Positions 1 to 11,078 of a DNA stretch of 64,000 nt are shown in pieces; the first letter of the stretch is position 1, and each line of letters opens with the position of its first letter. Origin of the DNA: Actinomycetota bacterium (GTDB lineage Bacteria; Actinomycetota; Thermoleophilia; BMS3ABIN01); assembly GCA_023382335.1 (NCBI GenBank), contig JAMCPM010000007.1, positions 1 through 64,000 of the forward strand, given 5' to 3'. Below the pieces are notes generated by a model, which had not been told where the DNA came from, did not search any database, and was given only the letters and a program-made list of their open reading frames with translations. The position numbers and the translations under genes were made by a program.

Positions 1-77
1 TACTCCTCCGCGTGATCGAGCACCATCCGTACTGCTCGTTCCTTCAACTCTTTGGGATACCGCTTTCGTGTGTTCAT
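1..77 (-). CDS. IS3-family transposase OrfA, N-terminal fragment
   Basis: The start codon is at 77-75 on the minus strand and the first 25 residues read MNTRKRYPKELKERAVRMV followed by LDHAEE. This is the usual opening of IS3/IS911-type OrfA, a small helix-turn-helix protein that is joined to OrfB by programmed frameshifting to give the active transposase. The reading frame runs off the left edge, so only the first quarter of a typical 90-100 residue OrfA is visible. Its position just inside the IS terminus fits the family. Confidence 0.78.
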   Translation of the reverse strand, partial: MNTRKRYPKELKERAVRMVLDHAEE

Positions 78-127
78 GACTCCATCCTCTCAAAAGATGG
101 AGCCTCCAGGAAACCCGGGGCGATTCA
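1..127 (-). mobile_element. End of an IS3-family insertion sequence (element continues off the left edge)
   Basis: Read on the minus strand, the element begins at 127 with TGAATCGCCCCGGG, a terminus typical of IS3-family elements (TGA...CCC). About 50 bases further in is the start of a protein with the IS3 OrfA N-terminus. The boundary is sharp: position 128 onward reads in frame as the C-terminal part of a tyrosine recombinase, so the IS interrupts that gene. The other end, the orfB transposase and the target duplication lie outside the window. Confidence 0.8.
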
Positions 128-283
128 GGCATTAACCCGAAGGTCGTCAGTGAACGACTTGGGCATTCAAGTGTAAGCGTAACGCTTGAAACCTACTCTC
201 ATGTTCTTCCCGGTATGCAGGAGGAGGTAGCGAAGAAAATCGACGCAGCTCTTGGACCTGCTATTTTGGACCTCGCTGCATAA
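128..283 (+). pseudogene. Tyrosine recombinase (phage-type integrase), C-terminal remnant cut by the IS
   Basis: In frame from 128 to the TAA at 281-283 the DNA encodes 51 residues including GINPKVVSERLGHSSVSVT and LETYSHV. This is the end of the tyrosine recombinase catalytic domain: the LGHSS motif carries the conserved histidine, and the Y in TYSHV is the position of the nucleophilic tyrosine. The N-terminal part lies beyond the IS3 element or is lost. It marks a former integrated mobile region to the left of the window. It is not expected to be functional alone. Confidence 0.8.
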
Positions 284-482
284 GCCGCCAGCCGGCCGGA
301 TTCCAACTCCAGGTTCAAACCATCGCTTTCCGGGTAAATCCAACCTGCACGTGTTTTACCTGCATGGATTTATCTTTTGCAGACCGCTGCCGATTGATTA
401 TTCGCCCTTTTGCCAATCACGGCGGGGGCAAGTTAAAGCCGTTGGCGAGACGTTGCCGTCGCGGCTTTGGGAGGCGAACGAG

Positions 483-827
483 ATGTCCAACCCGCTAGAG
501 CGCAGCATCCTCATGGCCCTGGGCGCCGCGGCCATATCCAAGGAAATGGCTGACTCCATCGCCGGCAGCCTGGCGCAGAAGGGCGAGGAGACCACCGCAC
601 TCGGCCGCGAGGCGGTCGACGAAGCCGTCGAGAAGGCCAAGGAGGAAACCCGCTCCCTGCGCGGGCGTTTTGACGACACCCTGCGGCGGAATTTCCGCGA
701 GCTCGGCCTGGCCCGGGATGAGGACGTCGATGAGCTGAAGCTCAAGGTCGCCCAGCTGGAGCACCGCATTTCCCTGCTTGAGGCCCGGTCGGAAGCTCCA
801 GCCGCTGAACCAGAGAAAGAAGAGTAG
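483..827 (+). CDS. Phasin-like / coiled-coil small protein
   Basis: A 114-residue acidic protein of mostly alpha-helical, heptad-like sequence. It has an N-terminal helix (MALGAAAISKEMADSIA), a central charged helix and a C-terminal coiled-coil stretch (VAQLEHRISLLEAR) followed by a Pro/Glu/Ala tail. Phasin-like proteins and short UbiB-associated coiled-coil proteins look like this. ATG 483 is preferred because the reading frame upstream of it has no protein-like composition. It ends 5 bases before the UbiB-family kinase gene, so the two probably form one operon. A role at a lipid or polyester surface is inference. Function is otherwise unknown. Confidence 0.55.
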   Translation: MSNPLERSILMALGAAAISKEMADSIAGSLAQKGEETTALGREAVDEAVEKAKEETRSLRGRFDDTLRRNFRELGLARDEDVDELKLKVAQLEHRISLLEARSEAPAAEPEKEE

Positions 828-832
828 GCGCC

Positions 833-2494
833 ATGCGACTCGCCAGCAGCGTCCGCAACGCCGACCGTGTGCGTGACATCACCGAAGCCGCCGTCAAGCA
901 TGGCTTCGGATATTTCCTCGAGCGCCACCGGCTGCGCAACCTTCTGCCGAAGGGCTGGCGCGGCATCCCCAAACCTGTTGGGACGCGCGGGGGGCACATG
1001 CGCCGCCTGCTGGAGGAGCTGGGGCCGACCTTTGTGAAATTCGGTCAGCTGCTGAGCACGCGGCCCGACGCCATTCCCGAGGACATCATCGACGAGCTGC
1101 GCAGGCTGCAGGACGATGTGCCGCCCTTCCCGCTGGAGATCGTCGAGGAGACGATCGAATCCGAACTCGGCCTTACCATCGAGCGGCTGTTCCTCGAATT
1201 CGATGAAACACCCATCGCCGCCGCCTCGATCGGGCAGGTGCACCGCGCCGTGCTGCCAAACGGCGACCGGGTCGTGGTCAAGGTGCAGCGGCCCGAGGCC
1301 GAGGCCCAGGTCCGCGCCGACATCGATCTGCTCTACCAGCTGGCGCACCTGCTGCGCGATCACAGCCCCTTCGAGCTCTTCTTCGATCCGGTCGGCATCG
1401 TCGACCAGTTCTCCCGCGGCATCCGCAACGAGCTCGACTATCACGTCGAGGCCAGAAACGCAGAGCGCTTCCAGGAAAATTTTTACGGCGACGAGACCGT
1501 GCGGGTCCCCAAGGTCTACTGGCAGTACTCGACCTCGCGGGTCTTGACCCTGGAGTATCTGGATGGCATCCAGCTGGTCGACGTCGACCGGGCGGTCATG
1601 GATCTGGGCGAGCGCCGGGCGCTGGCGACCACCATTGCCCAGTGCTGGCTGAAGCAGGTCTACATCGACGGCTTCTTCCACGGCGATCCCCACCCCGCCA
1701 ACATCATGGTCTTCGACGACGGCACCATCGGCCTGGTCGATTTCGGCATCGCCGGCCGCCTGAGCGGCGAGGACCGGCAGAACATAATCAGCCTCTTCCT
1801 CGATATCATGAACGAACGGATCGAGAGCATACCCAAGCGGCTCTCTTCGCTGGGCGTCGATTTCCCGCGTTCAAAGGAAGCCGACTTCGTCACCGAGACC
1901 CGCGACATGTTCACCAAGTATTACGGCGCCAGCCTCGATGAGGTCGACCCGGTCATGGTCATGCGCGACGTCTTCGGCGCCATCTACCGGCTGCAGCTGA
2001 AGCTGCCTTCGCAGTACCTGCTGCTGGAGCGGGTCGCGGCGACGCTCGAGGGCATCGGCAAGGAGCTCTATCCCGGCTTCAACGTGTTTGAATTCGCCCG
2101 GCCCTACACGCGCGAATTCCTGAAGCGGCGCAATTCTCCCGAGAACCTGCTGGCGCGCGGCAGCCGCGAGGTCCAGGGTTATGTCAGCCTGCTGCGGGAC
2201 TATCCCCAGCAGATCCACGACGCCCTGGGGCAGATCACCGGCGGCGAGCTGCGGGTCAACTTCGTTCACCGCAATCTCGAGGACCCCATACGCCGCTTCA
2301 CCGCCGTGGCCAACCGCCTGACCATAGCCATCATGCTGGCGTCGATCATTCTGGGTTCCTCGGTCATCGGCCTCTTCGCCCAGGGAGGGCCGACCCTGAT
2401 GGGGGTCTCGGTTTTCGCCCTCTTCGGCTTCCTTACGGCAGGATTCTTCGGGGTCTGGCTGATCGTGGGCATCCTGCGCTCGGGAAGGCTCTAG
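833..2494 (+). CDS. ABC1/UbiB (AarF) family atypical protein kinase
   Basis: The 553-residue protein has the UbiB family marks in order: the KxGQ motif (VKFGQLLSTRPD, near residue 68), the Ala-rich nucleotide loop (AAASIGQVHRAVLPNG), the ATP-anchoring lysine (VVVKVQRP), the catalytic HGDPHPANI and the metal-binding LVDFGIAG. Two hydrophobic segments near the C-terminus (about residues 498-550) match the usual membrane anchor. Family members are ATPases/kinases needed for isoprenoid-quinone or other prenyl-lipid metabolism. The substrate here cannot be read from sequence. It is the second gene of a likely two-gene operon with the coiled-coil protein upstream. Length and motifs are complete. 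Confidence 0.9.
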   Translation: MRLASSVRNADRVRDITEAAVKHGFGYFLERHRLRNLLPKGWRGIPKPVGTRGGHMRRLLEELGPTFVKFGQLLSTRPDAIPEDIIDELRRLQDDVPPFPLEIVEETIESELGLTIERLFLEFDETPIAAASIGQVHRAVLPNGDRVVVKVQRPEAEAQVRADIDLLYQLAHLLRDHSPFELFFDPVGIVDQFSRGIRNELDYHVEARNAERFQENFYGDETVRVPKVYWQYSTSRVLTLEYLDGIQLVDVDRAVMDLGERRALATTIAQCWLKQVYIDGFFHGDPHPANIMVFDDGTIGLVDFGIAGRLSGEDRQNIISLFLDIMNERIESIPKRLSSLGVDFPRSKEADFVTETRDMFTKYYGASLDEVDPVMVMRDVFGAIYRLQLKLPSQYLLLERVAATLEGIGKELYPGFNVFEFARPYTREFLKRRNSPENLLARGSREVQGYVSLLRDYPQQIHDALGQITGGELRVNFVHRNLEDPIRRFTAVANRLTIAIMLASIILGSSVIGLFAQGGPTLMGVSVFALFGFLTAGFFGVWLIVGILRSGRL

Positions 2495-2524
2495 AGCCGA
2501 GCCGTGCGCATCTTCAGCGGAATC

Positions 2525-2585
2525 GGCGTAACCTTGGCTTAACCTTGCGGGCGTAACCTGTGCTTAACCTTGCGGGCGTAACCTT
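2525..2585. repeat. 25-bp tandem repeat (2.4 copies)
   Basis: Two near-identical 25-base units (2525-2549 and 2550-2574) and an 11-base partial third (2575-2585), each beginning GGCGTAACCTT or GGCGTAACCTG and containing CTTAACCTTGCG. The array lies between the UbiB-like gene and the diguanylate cyclase gene. It is followed by an AT-rich stretch near 2600-2620 that could hold a promoter. No function is established. Confidence 0.75.
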
Positions 2586-2691
2586 CCTGAGCCAATCGCG
2601 CTAAAATATCTACATGTAGGACTTTTTAGGGAAGCTCGCGCCCGCCTCTTTCTGGAAGCTCGTCGCCGCTGCCGCTAGCCAATCTTCCACT

Positions 2692-4653
2692 GTGAAACTT
2701 CACACCAAGCTATATCTCTTTTTTGCCGGGATCGTTTTGTTTCCGTTACTTGTGGTAACGGTGGCCGCGAGCCTGGTCCTCGGGCGCTCCGCCACGGAAA
2801 CCTACCAGGGCCGCCTTCAGAGCGGCATCGTGGCCGCTTCGGCCATCATCTCAGCCCAGGCGCAGGCGCTCTCGGGCGATTCCCAGGCTGCCCTGCAGGC
2901 CAGCGACCCGGCGGCGCTGCTCTCAGGCGGCGACGCCGCCCGGACCGCCATCCTGGGTTCCCTGGCCTCGCGGGCCAAAGCGTCGGGCGCAACACTTCAG
3001 GACGGCACGGGCAAGACCGTCGCCGCTACGGGGACCGGCGCGACGGGTGCTGCCGCTGGCGCATCCGCCAACGGTCCTGCCGGCACTGCACCACAAATAA
3101 TATCCACCATCAACTTAGCCAAAGCTGACGGCTCCATCTGGCGCCTGACCCTGTACCAGCCCTGCGACAGCGAAGCCGTGGCGCGGGTGTTCTCGGCCCA
3201 GGGGCTGGAATGGGGACTGTTGCAAAACGGTATCGCCGAGGCCGGGTCGCTGCCGGCAGGCACGGCGGTGCTGGCCGAAGACGGCGCGCCGCTGCAGTCC
3301 CTCGATCTGACCGAACCGTCCGGAGTGCTTCAGGTGAGCGCCGGCGAACGGGAGCTGCTGGCATCCGGGCTGATGCTGCCTCGTGAGATCACCAGCGGCC
3401 AGACCGTGCTTTTTGCCGACGTGCCGTCGAGCACGGTGGGGGCGGCGTCCAGGCAGGTCCTCGAAGTCGGCCTGGGGCTGATGCTGGCGGTGGCGTTCAT
3501 GGCCGGGACCCTGGGCTTTTTCATGGCGCGCAATATCACTCAGCCGCTTCGCGACCTGACCAGAGCCGCGGCCGCGGGTATCGAGGGTGACCTCTGGCAA
3601 ATAGTCGAAGTCAAATCAAAAGACGAGGTTGGCAGCCTTGCCGATTCGTTCGGCCAGATGCAGAGCAGCATCAGGGATTACATATCAGAGCTCGAGGAAT
3701 CGAGGACGCAGCTGTTGCTGGCGCTTTCTTACGCCGGCGAGATCCTGGGCTCGACCTCAGACCGCGCCCGCATGATGAAGACCACCGCCGAGGCTGCCCG
3801 GCTGGCCACGGGAGCCAGCGGCATCTGGGTGGAGCTCTTCCCCGGGAAGCATTCCACGGAGATGACAGGGGTCTCGGCCGGAGTGCCTTCACACTTTTTT
3901 GATGACCGGGCCAAGCGGCAAACGCAAAGCCTGGTCGATGGCGTGACCGCCGGCAGCCTCACAAGCGGAACCGTTCTGGAGTTCAGCAACGGATTCGAGG
4001 CGGTCGCCTACCCGCTCATCTTCGAGCGCGAGGCTCTGGGGGCCATGGTCGCCATCTTTGAGAAGGGCCGGCTGGCTGAGGAGAACCTCAAGATCCTCGC
4101 TTCGCTGGCGGCTCAGGCGGCGACGGCGGTGGAGAACGTGAACTTCGGGGAGCTGCAGCAGTTGCTGGCGACGACCGACCCCATGACCAACCTGTTCAAT
4201 TTCCGCTACCTCTGCAACTGCCTCGACAAGGAGATCAGCAAGAGCCGCCGCTATGGCAGGAATCTTTCGCTGGCCATCATCGACCTCGATGACTTCAAGA
4301 GCGTCAACGACACCTACGGCCATCAGGCCGGCGACAGGCTGCTGAGGGCGGTCGCCGACGTGCTCGACGGCCAGGTGCGCGAGGCCGACATGGTCGCCCG
4401 TTACGGCGGTGAGGAATTCTCGGTGGTCTTCCCTGAGACCGTCAAGGCGGACGCGATGAAGGTCGTGGAAAAGCTGAGGCGCAAGATCGCTGAGATCGAG
4501 CTTGAGGATTATCCCGAGGTGCGCGTCACCGCCAGCATCGGCGTCGCGAGCCTGCCGGAGGACGGCGCCGACAAGACCGAGCTGCTGATGCGCGCTGACG
4601 ACGCCATGTACCGGGCCAAGGGAGCGGGGAAGAACTGCTCCGTGGCCGCCTGA
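2692..4653 (+). CDS. Membrane diguanylate cyclase (HAMP-GAF-GGDEF)
   Basis: The 653-residue protein has a membrane helix at about residues 6-29 and a Gly/Ala-rich extracytoplasmic region. A second helix lies at about 255-277, followed by a HAMP linker (FFMARNITQPLRDLTRAA), a GAF-like domain (about 345-470) and a C-terminal GGDEF domain (about 485-653). The active-site loop is intact (ARYGGEEFSVVF), and the metal/substrate region FKSVNDTYGHQAGD is present. It should therefore make cyclic di-GMP from two GTP. The start is GTG at 2692 and the ribosome-binding site is weak. It opens a block of signalling genes, but its input signal is unknown. Confidence 0.9.
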   Translation: MKLHTKLYLFFAGIVLFPLLVVTVAASLVLGRSATETYQGRLQSGIVAASAIISAQAQALSGDSQAALQASDPAALLSGGDAARTAILGSLASRAKASGATLQDGTGKTVAATGTGATGAAAGASANGPAGTAPQIISTINLAKADGSIWRLTLYQPCDSEAVARVFSAQGLEWGLLQNGIAEAGSLPAGTAVLAEDGAPLQSLDLTEPSGVLQVSAGERELLASGLMLPREITSGQTVLFADVPSSTVGAASRQVLEVGLGLMLAVAFMAGTLGFFMARNITQPLRDLTRAAAAGIEGDLWQIVEVKSKDEVGSLADSFGQMQSSIRDYISELEESRTQLLLALSYAGEILGSTSDRARMMKTTAEAARLATGASGIWVELFPGKHSTEMTGVSAGVPSHFFDDRAKRQTQSLVDGVTAGSLTSGTVLEFSNGFEAVAYPLIFEREALGAMVAIFEKGRLAEENLKILASLAAQAATAVENVNFGELQQLLATTDPMTNLFNFRYLCNCLDKEISKSRRYGRNLSLAIIDLDDFKSVNDTYGHQAGDRLLRAVADVLDGQVREADMVARYGGEEFSVVFPETVKADAMKVVEKLRRKIAEIELEDYPEVRVTASIGVASLPEDGADKTELLMRADDAMYRAKGAGKNCSVAA

Positions 4654-4697
4654 ATCATAAAGGCCGCAACGCTAGTGCGGCCGGGCCGCCGCCTGAA

Positions 4698-5351
4698 TCA
4701 GTCGGCTTCCCGGTTCGACCTGTTCCCGTGACCGCTGTCGGCATGGCTATGGGCAGCGCCTTCGCCTGAATGATGGCCCGAATTCGAGGCAACGCTCGCG
4801 TGATTGTTGCCCGGCCCCCGGCCCGAATTCGAACTCCACCCCGAGCCGGACTCATCCGAGCCGGACTTATCTTCCTCATTGTTGCCGTTGCCGGGCGCTT
4901 CACTGACGGTGGGCGCGGCCGGCGCCGAAGCGACAACCACGGGAGCGGCGGGCGCCGATGCGACGGTCGCCGCAGGAGGGACGGGCGCCGCAGGAGGGAC
5001 GGACGGAGCGGCTGCAAAAATAGACACGGTCAGGCCCAGCGGCGCGGTTGCGGTCGCAATCGCGGGTGTTTCCGCGGTGGCTTCAGACGGAATGGCTGTA
5101 TTGCCGGGAGTTTCAGCGACGTTGCCGCCGGCGCCGACCGGAATCGGTTCCAGCATGCGCGTGACCGGCAGGTCTGCCGTCGGCGGAGGGGGAAGCAGAC
5201 CCTGGCCGGCGAAAATGAACAGGTAGAGTGAGGCCGCCAGGGTCAGCAGCGAAATGAGGCCCGCGGCAACGATAGTCGCCAGCGTATGCGTCAAGAGACC
5301 ATTTTTCAGGCTGGAGGACAGCGCCGCCAGCCACTTTATTCTCATCTTCAT
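4698..5351 (-). CDS. Membrane-anchored Pro/Ala-rich protein with His/Gly/Ser-rich tail
   Basis: Start chosen at 5351 because AAGGAG lies just upstream; longer readings add an unlike N-terminus. The 217-residue product has a short basic N-terminus (MKMRIKWLAALSSSLK), one strong membrane helix (TIVAAGLISLLTLAASLYLF), a long Pro/Ala/Val low-complexity extracytoplasmic stretch and a polar tail rich in Ser, Gly, Asn and His (GHHSGEGAAHSHADSGHG). The histidines suggest metal binding, which is inference. It is divergent from the PAS histidine kinase gene. No family was recognised. Confidence 0.6.
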   Translation of the reverse strand: MKMRIKWLAALSSSLKNGLLTHTLATIVAAGLISLLTLAASLYLFIFAGQGLLPPPPTADLPVTRMLEPIPVGAGGNVAETPGNTAIPSEATAETPAIATATAPLGLTVSIFAAAPSVPPAAPVPPAATVASAPAAPVVVASAPAAPTVSEAPGNGNNEEDKSGSDESGSGWSSNSGRGPGNNHASVASNSGHHSGEGAAHSHADSGHGNRSNREAD

Positions 5352-5570
5352 GAGGAGCTCCTTACTCTCCACAGCGTAGCATTCCCGGAAAGGATACGCA
5401 CGTCTTGTTAAAGGATGCTCGCCAGCGGTGTTTTTTACACCAGGTGCGGGAATAATAGTAAAATGAGCTATAGTGGCGCGGCTTTCCAACCGAGTCTCAG
5501 AAAGCGTCCGCGCGGCTGACAATCAGTTCCCCGCGATGCCGAATCTGGAAACGAAAGACCGGAGCGCGGC

Positions 5571-7244
5571 ATGTTCCTTGAACGAGTAACCGTAAGGCAA
5601 AACGACCCCCGCCAGCGGCGGATGGCGACTTCGGCCGCCTGGATCTACTGGCTGGGAATCATCGTGGTGCTTATCGGCACCCGGCTCCCGGTCGAGCCCG
5701 ATTTCAATATCGACGCGGTGCTGCTGCTGACGCTGGGCGGCTTTCTCTCGACGGTCTCCCTCATCCTCATTCCCTGGGAACGGTTTACCTACAAGCTTTT
5801 TTATGGTGGGGCCGCGCTCGCCTGTTCCCACATCGCCACGCTCATCTATTTCAGCGGCGGCGTGCAGAGCCCCTATGGCGAGCTCTACATCCTGCTGGGC
5901 ATCTGGGCGGCTTATTTCTTTTCTTTCAGCGGTTATTCAATCGTGATATCCATGTGCATCGGCAGCTTCCTGCTTCCTTATTTTTACGATACCGAATACG
6001 ACACCGCCAGCATCACCTCGGCCATCATCAAGATCATGTTCATGCTGATCGCAGGCGGCCTTGTCAACCTGCTGGTGCAGCAGGTGCGCGACCGCAACAC
6101 CGAGCTCAGCCGCACCACTGACCGCCTGGCGTTGAAGATCCGCGAGGTGCTGCGTGAGAAGGAAAAGACTTCGGCGGTCCTGGCCAGCGTCGCCGACGGC
6201 GTTTACGTCGTCGACACCAGCGGACACATCGCGCTCTGGAACAAGGCGGCCGAGACTATCACCGGCTTCACCGAGACGGAGATGATCGGCAAGCGCTGCT
6301 TTGGCGCCGAGGGCGAGATCCCCGAGGGTTTTGAGGGCTGCACGCCCTTCTGCAGTTCCGCCCCGCGTGTAGATGAAGGCTTCTCCAGCACCGGCTACGA
6401 GGTGCTCACCTGCAAGAAGGACAGCGAGAAGATGTGGCTGTCGGTCAGCGCCGCGCCCATCAGGGATTCGGACGGCACCCTCGCCGGCGTCGTCCATGTC
6501 TTCCGCGACATCTCCGAATACAAGGAGATCGACCGCATGAAATCCGATTTCGTCGCCACCGTCTCCCATGAGCTGCGCACGCCGCTGACCTCGATCCTGG
6601 GATTCTCCAAGACGCTGCTGAGGACCGACGCCAGCTTCTCCGAGGCCAGCAGGCAGTCGTTCCTGCTGGAGATCGTCAGGGAAGGCGAGCGCCTGGCGCG
6701 CCTGATCGAGGACGTCCTCAGCGTCAGCCGCATCGAGGCGGGCCGCCTGCGGTTCGATCTCAAACCCGTCGATGCCGCGCCCACGGTGAACCAGGTGATC
6801 AAGAACATGGCGTGGTTGACTACCATTCATAATTTTGTTATCAATGTGCCGGACGATCTGCCGCGGGTCAGCGCCGATCCCGACAAGCTCTACCAGGTGC
6901 TGCTCAACCTGGTGGTGAATGCCATAAAGTATTCTCCCGACGGCGGCCCCATCACCGTCACCGCCAGCGCCGGCGACAGCAAGGTGCTCTTCGAGGTGGA
7001 AGACCGGGGTGTCGGCATCAGCCCCGATCACCTGCCGCATGTGTTCGAGCGCTTCTACCGGGCTGCCCGCGGCAAGGGCGGCGCCGCCGGCACGGGGCTG
7101 GGACTGTACGTCAGCAAGAGCCTGGTCGAACAGATGGGAGGCCGCATCTGGGTCGAGTCGGAGGTCGAGAAAGGCAGCCGGTTCTATTTTGAGCTGCCGG
7201 TAACGGTCGCCGAAGAGGCAGTCAAGGAAAAGATCGCCTCCTGA
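5571..7244 (+). CDS. Membrane PAS sensor histidine kinase
   Basis: The 557-residue protein has about five or six membrane helices in residues 22-170, a coiled linker, a PAS domain (about 200-315), a HisKA domain with phospho-acceptor His333 (VSHELRTPLTSILGF), and a HATPase domain with its N box (LNLVVNAIKYSPDGG) and G boxes (GVGISPDHL, GTGLGLY). The PAS domain carries a cysteine group (C243, C257, C261, C281) that might bind a cofactor or sense redox; this is inference. A response regulator gene follows after a short gap, so the two are likely partners. Family members autophosphorylate and pass phosphate to the receiver. Confidence 0.9.
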   Translation: MFLERVTVRQNDPRQRRMATSAAWIYWLGIIVVLIGTRLPVEPDFNIDAVLLLTLGGFLSTVSLILIPWERFTYKLFYGGAALACSHIATLIYFSGGVQSPYGELYILLGIWAAYFFSFSGYSIVISMCIGSFLLPYFYDTEYDTASITSAIIKIMFMLIAGGLVNLLVQQVRDRNTELSRTTDRLALKIREVLREKEKTSAVLASVADGVYVVDTSGHIALWNKAAETITGFTETEMIGKRCFGAEGEIPEGFEGCTPFCSSAPRVDEGFSSTGYEVLTCKKDSEKMWLSVSAAPIRDSDGTLAGVVHVFRDISEYKEIDRMKSDFVATVSHELRTPLTSILGFSKTLLRTDASFSEASRQSFLLEIVREGERLARLIEDVLSVSRIEAGRLRFDLKPVDAAPTVNQVIKNMAWLTTIHNFVINVPDDLPRVSADPDKLYQVLLNLVVNAIKYSPDGGPITVTASAGDSKVLFEVEDRGVGISPDHLPHVFERFYRAARGKGGAAGTGLGLYVSKSLVEQMGGRIWVESEVEKGSRFYFELPVTVAEEAVKEKIAS

Positions 7245-7305
7245 AAGATTGCCTCCTGAATTTTCGGGGGAAGCTTATCGTCGAGGTTTCGAAGAAGGGA
7301 TTGAA

Positions 7306-7713
7306 ATGGACGAGAACATGGAGCCAACCGTCGCTAGCCCCAAGCGGGTGCTGATCGTCGATGACGAAGCGTCACTGCGGACGCTGGTGCGGGCCAACCT
7401 CGAAGTCGATGGGCTGCAAGTCAGCGAAGCTGTCGACGGTAACGAAGCCATGGCGATGCTGAAGAAGTCGCAACCGGATCTGATCCTGCTGGATATCATG
7501 ATGCCGGGCAAAGACGGCATCGAGGTCCTCGAGGATCTGGCGTCAGACGAGAAGCTGAGGGAGATCCCGGTGGTTCTGCTGACCGCCAAGGGCGAGCAGG
7601 AAGACCTCGAGCGGGGCGCCTCGCTGGGAGCACGGGGCCATATCACCAAGCCTTTCGATCCCGAACAGATGGTGCGTACGGTCAAGGCGGCCCTGGGAAT
7701 AATGCGCCGCTAG
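7306..7713 (+). CDS. Single-domain response regulator (CheY-like)
   Basis: ATG 7306 is chosen because GAAGGG lies about 6-10 bases upstream; reading from 7249 adds about 19 unlikely residues. The 135-residue product is a lone receiver domain: acidic pocket (VDDEAS), phospho-acceptor aspartate in LILLDIMMPGKDG, the Thr switch residue (LLTAKGE) and the conserved lysine (ITKPFD). There is no DNA-binding output domain, so it probably acts by protein contact or as a phosphorelay shuttle. It follows the PAS kinase gene in the same direction. Confidence 0.88.
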   Translation: MDENMEPTVASPKRVLIVDDEASLRTLVRANLEVDGLQVSEAVDGNEAMAMLKKSQPDLILLDIMMPGKDGIEVLEDLASDEKLREIPVVLLTAKGEQEDLERGASLGARGHITKPFDPEQMVRTVKAALGIMRR

Positions 7714-7764
7714 GGCGGCCGGGTCCGGCTGGGTCCGGTCCGGCTGGCGCCGGGCGGCGGGCAG

Positions 7765-8133
7765 CTAATCGCTCAGGTAACCCCGCACCGTGGCGGCCAG
7801 CTCGCGGGTGTTGATCGGCTTGGAGATATAACCCTCACAGCCGGCGGCCAGGATCCTTTCCTCGTCGCCCCGCATGGCATGAGCGGTTATCGCCAGGATG
7901 GGGATGCTGGCGGTCGATTCTTTTCCCTTGAGGCGGCGGGTGGCTTCCAGGCCGTCCATCCCCGGCAGCTGGATGTCCATCAGGATGACATCGGGCGGAT
8001 CGTCGCCGGCGGCCTGCACTGCCTCCTCGGCGCTATCCATGACTCGCACATCAAAGCCGTCGCGCTCGAGCACGTACTCAACCAGCCGTGAGTTCATCTG
8101 GTTGTCTTCCACAAGCAGTACCTTTGGCTTCAT
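7765..8133 (-). CDS. Single-domain response regulator (DivK-like)
   Basis: A 122-residue receiver domain with LLVEDNQMNSRLVEYVLERD at the N-terminus, the phospho-acceptor aspartate in VILMDIQLPGMDG, AITAHAM for the switch region and ISKPIN for the conserved lysine. These details resemble the DivK/PleD receivers that take phosphate from hybrid kinases. A purine-rich ribosome-binding site (GGGGGG) lies upstream. It sits 27 bases downstream of the large hybrid kinase on the same strand, so it is the likely final acceptor of that kinase. No output domain is present. Confidence 0.88.
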   Translation of the reverse strand: MKPKVLLVEDNQMNSRLVEYVLERDGFDVRVMDSAEEAVQAAGDDPPDVILMDIQLPGMDGLEATRRLKGKESTASIPILAITAHAMRGDEERILAAGCEGYISKPINTRELAATVRGYLSD

Positions 8134-8160
8134 GCTGATTTACCCCCTTTTTTGATTTCT

Positions 8161-10992
<2,832 letters not shown>

Positions 10993-11078
10993 GGATTACA
11001 ACAGATTTTATCACCATTGTGATACTATATCCTTTCCCGCTGGTCATGCGGGTTTTTGATAGGGAAAGAGCCTTGCAG

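Noticed and set aside
252-482. 77-residue N-terminal extension of the phasin-like protein
   Set aside because: The extension overlaps the integrase remnant and has no family features; ATG 483 begins a coherent helical protein.
398-1693. Long minus-strand open frame opposite the phasin-like and UbiB genes
   Set aside because: It lies wholly over well-supported plus-strand genes and has low-complexity composition caused by GC-rich codon bias.
11019-11078. Longer start for IlvD
   Set aside because: The first 20 residues do not match the family; ATG 11079 has a purine-rich site and gives the usual length.
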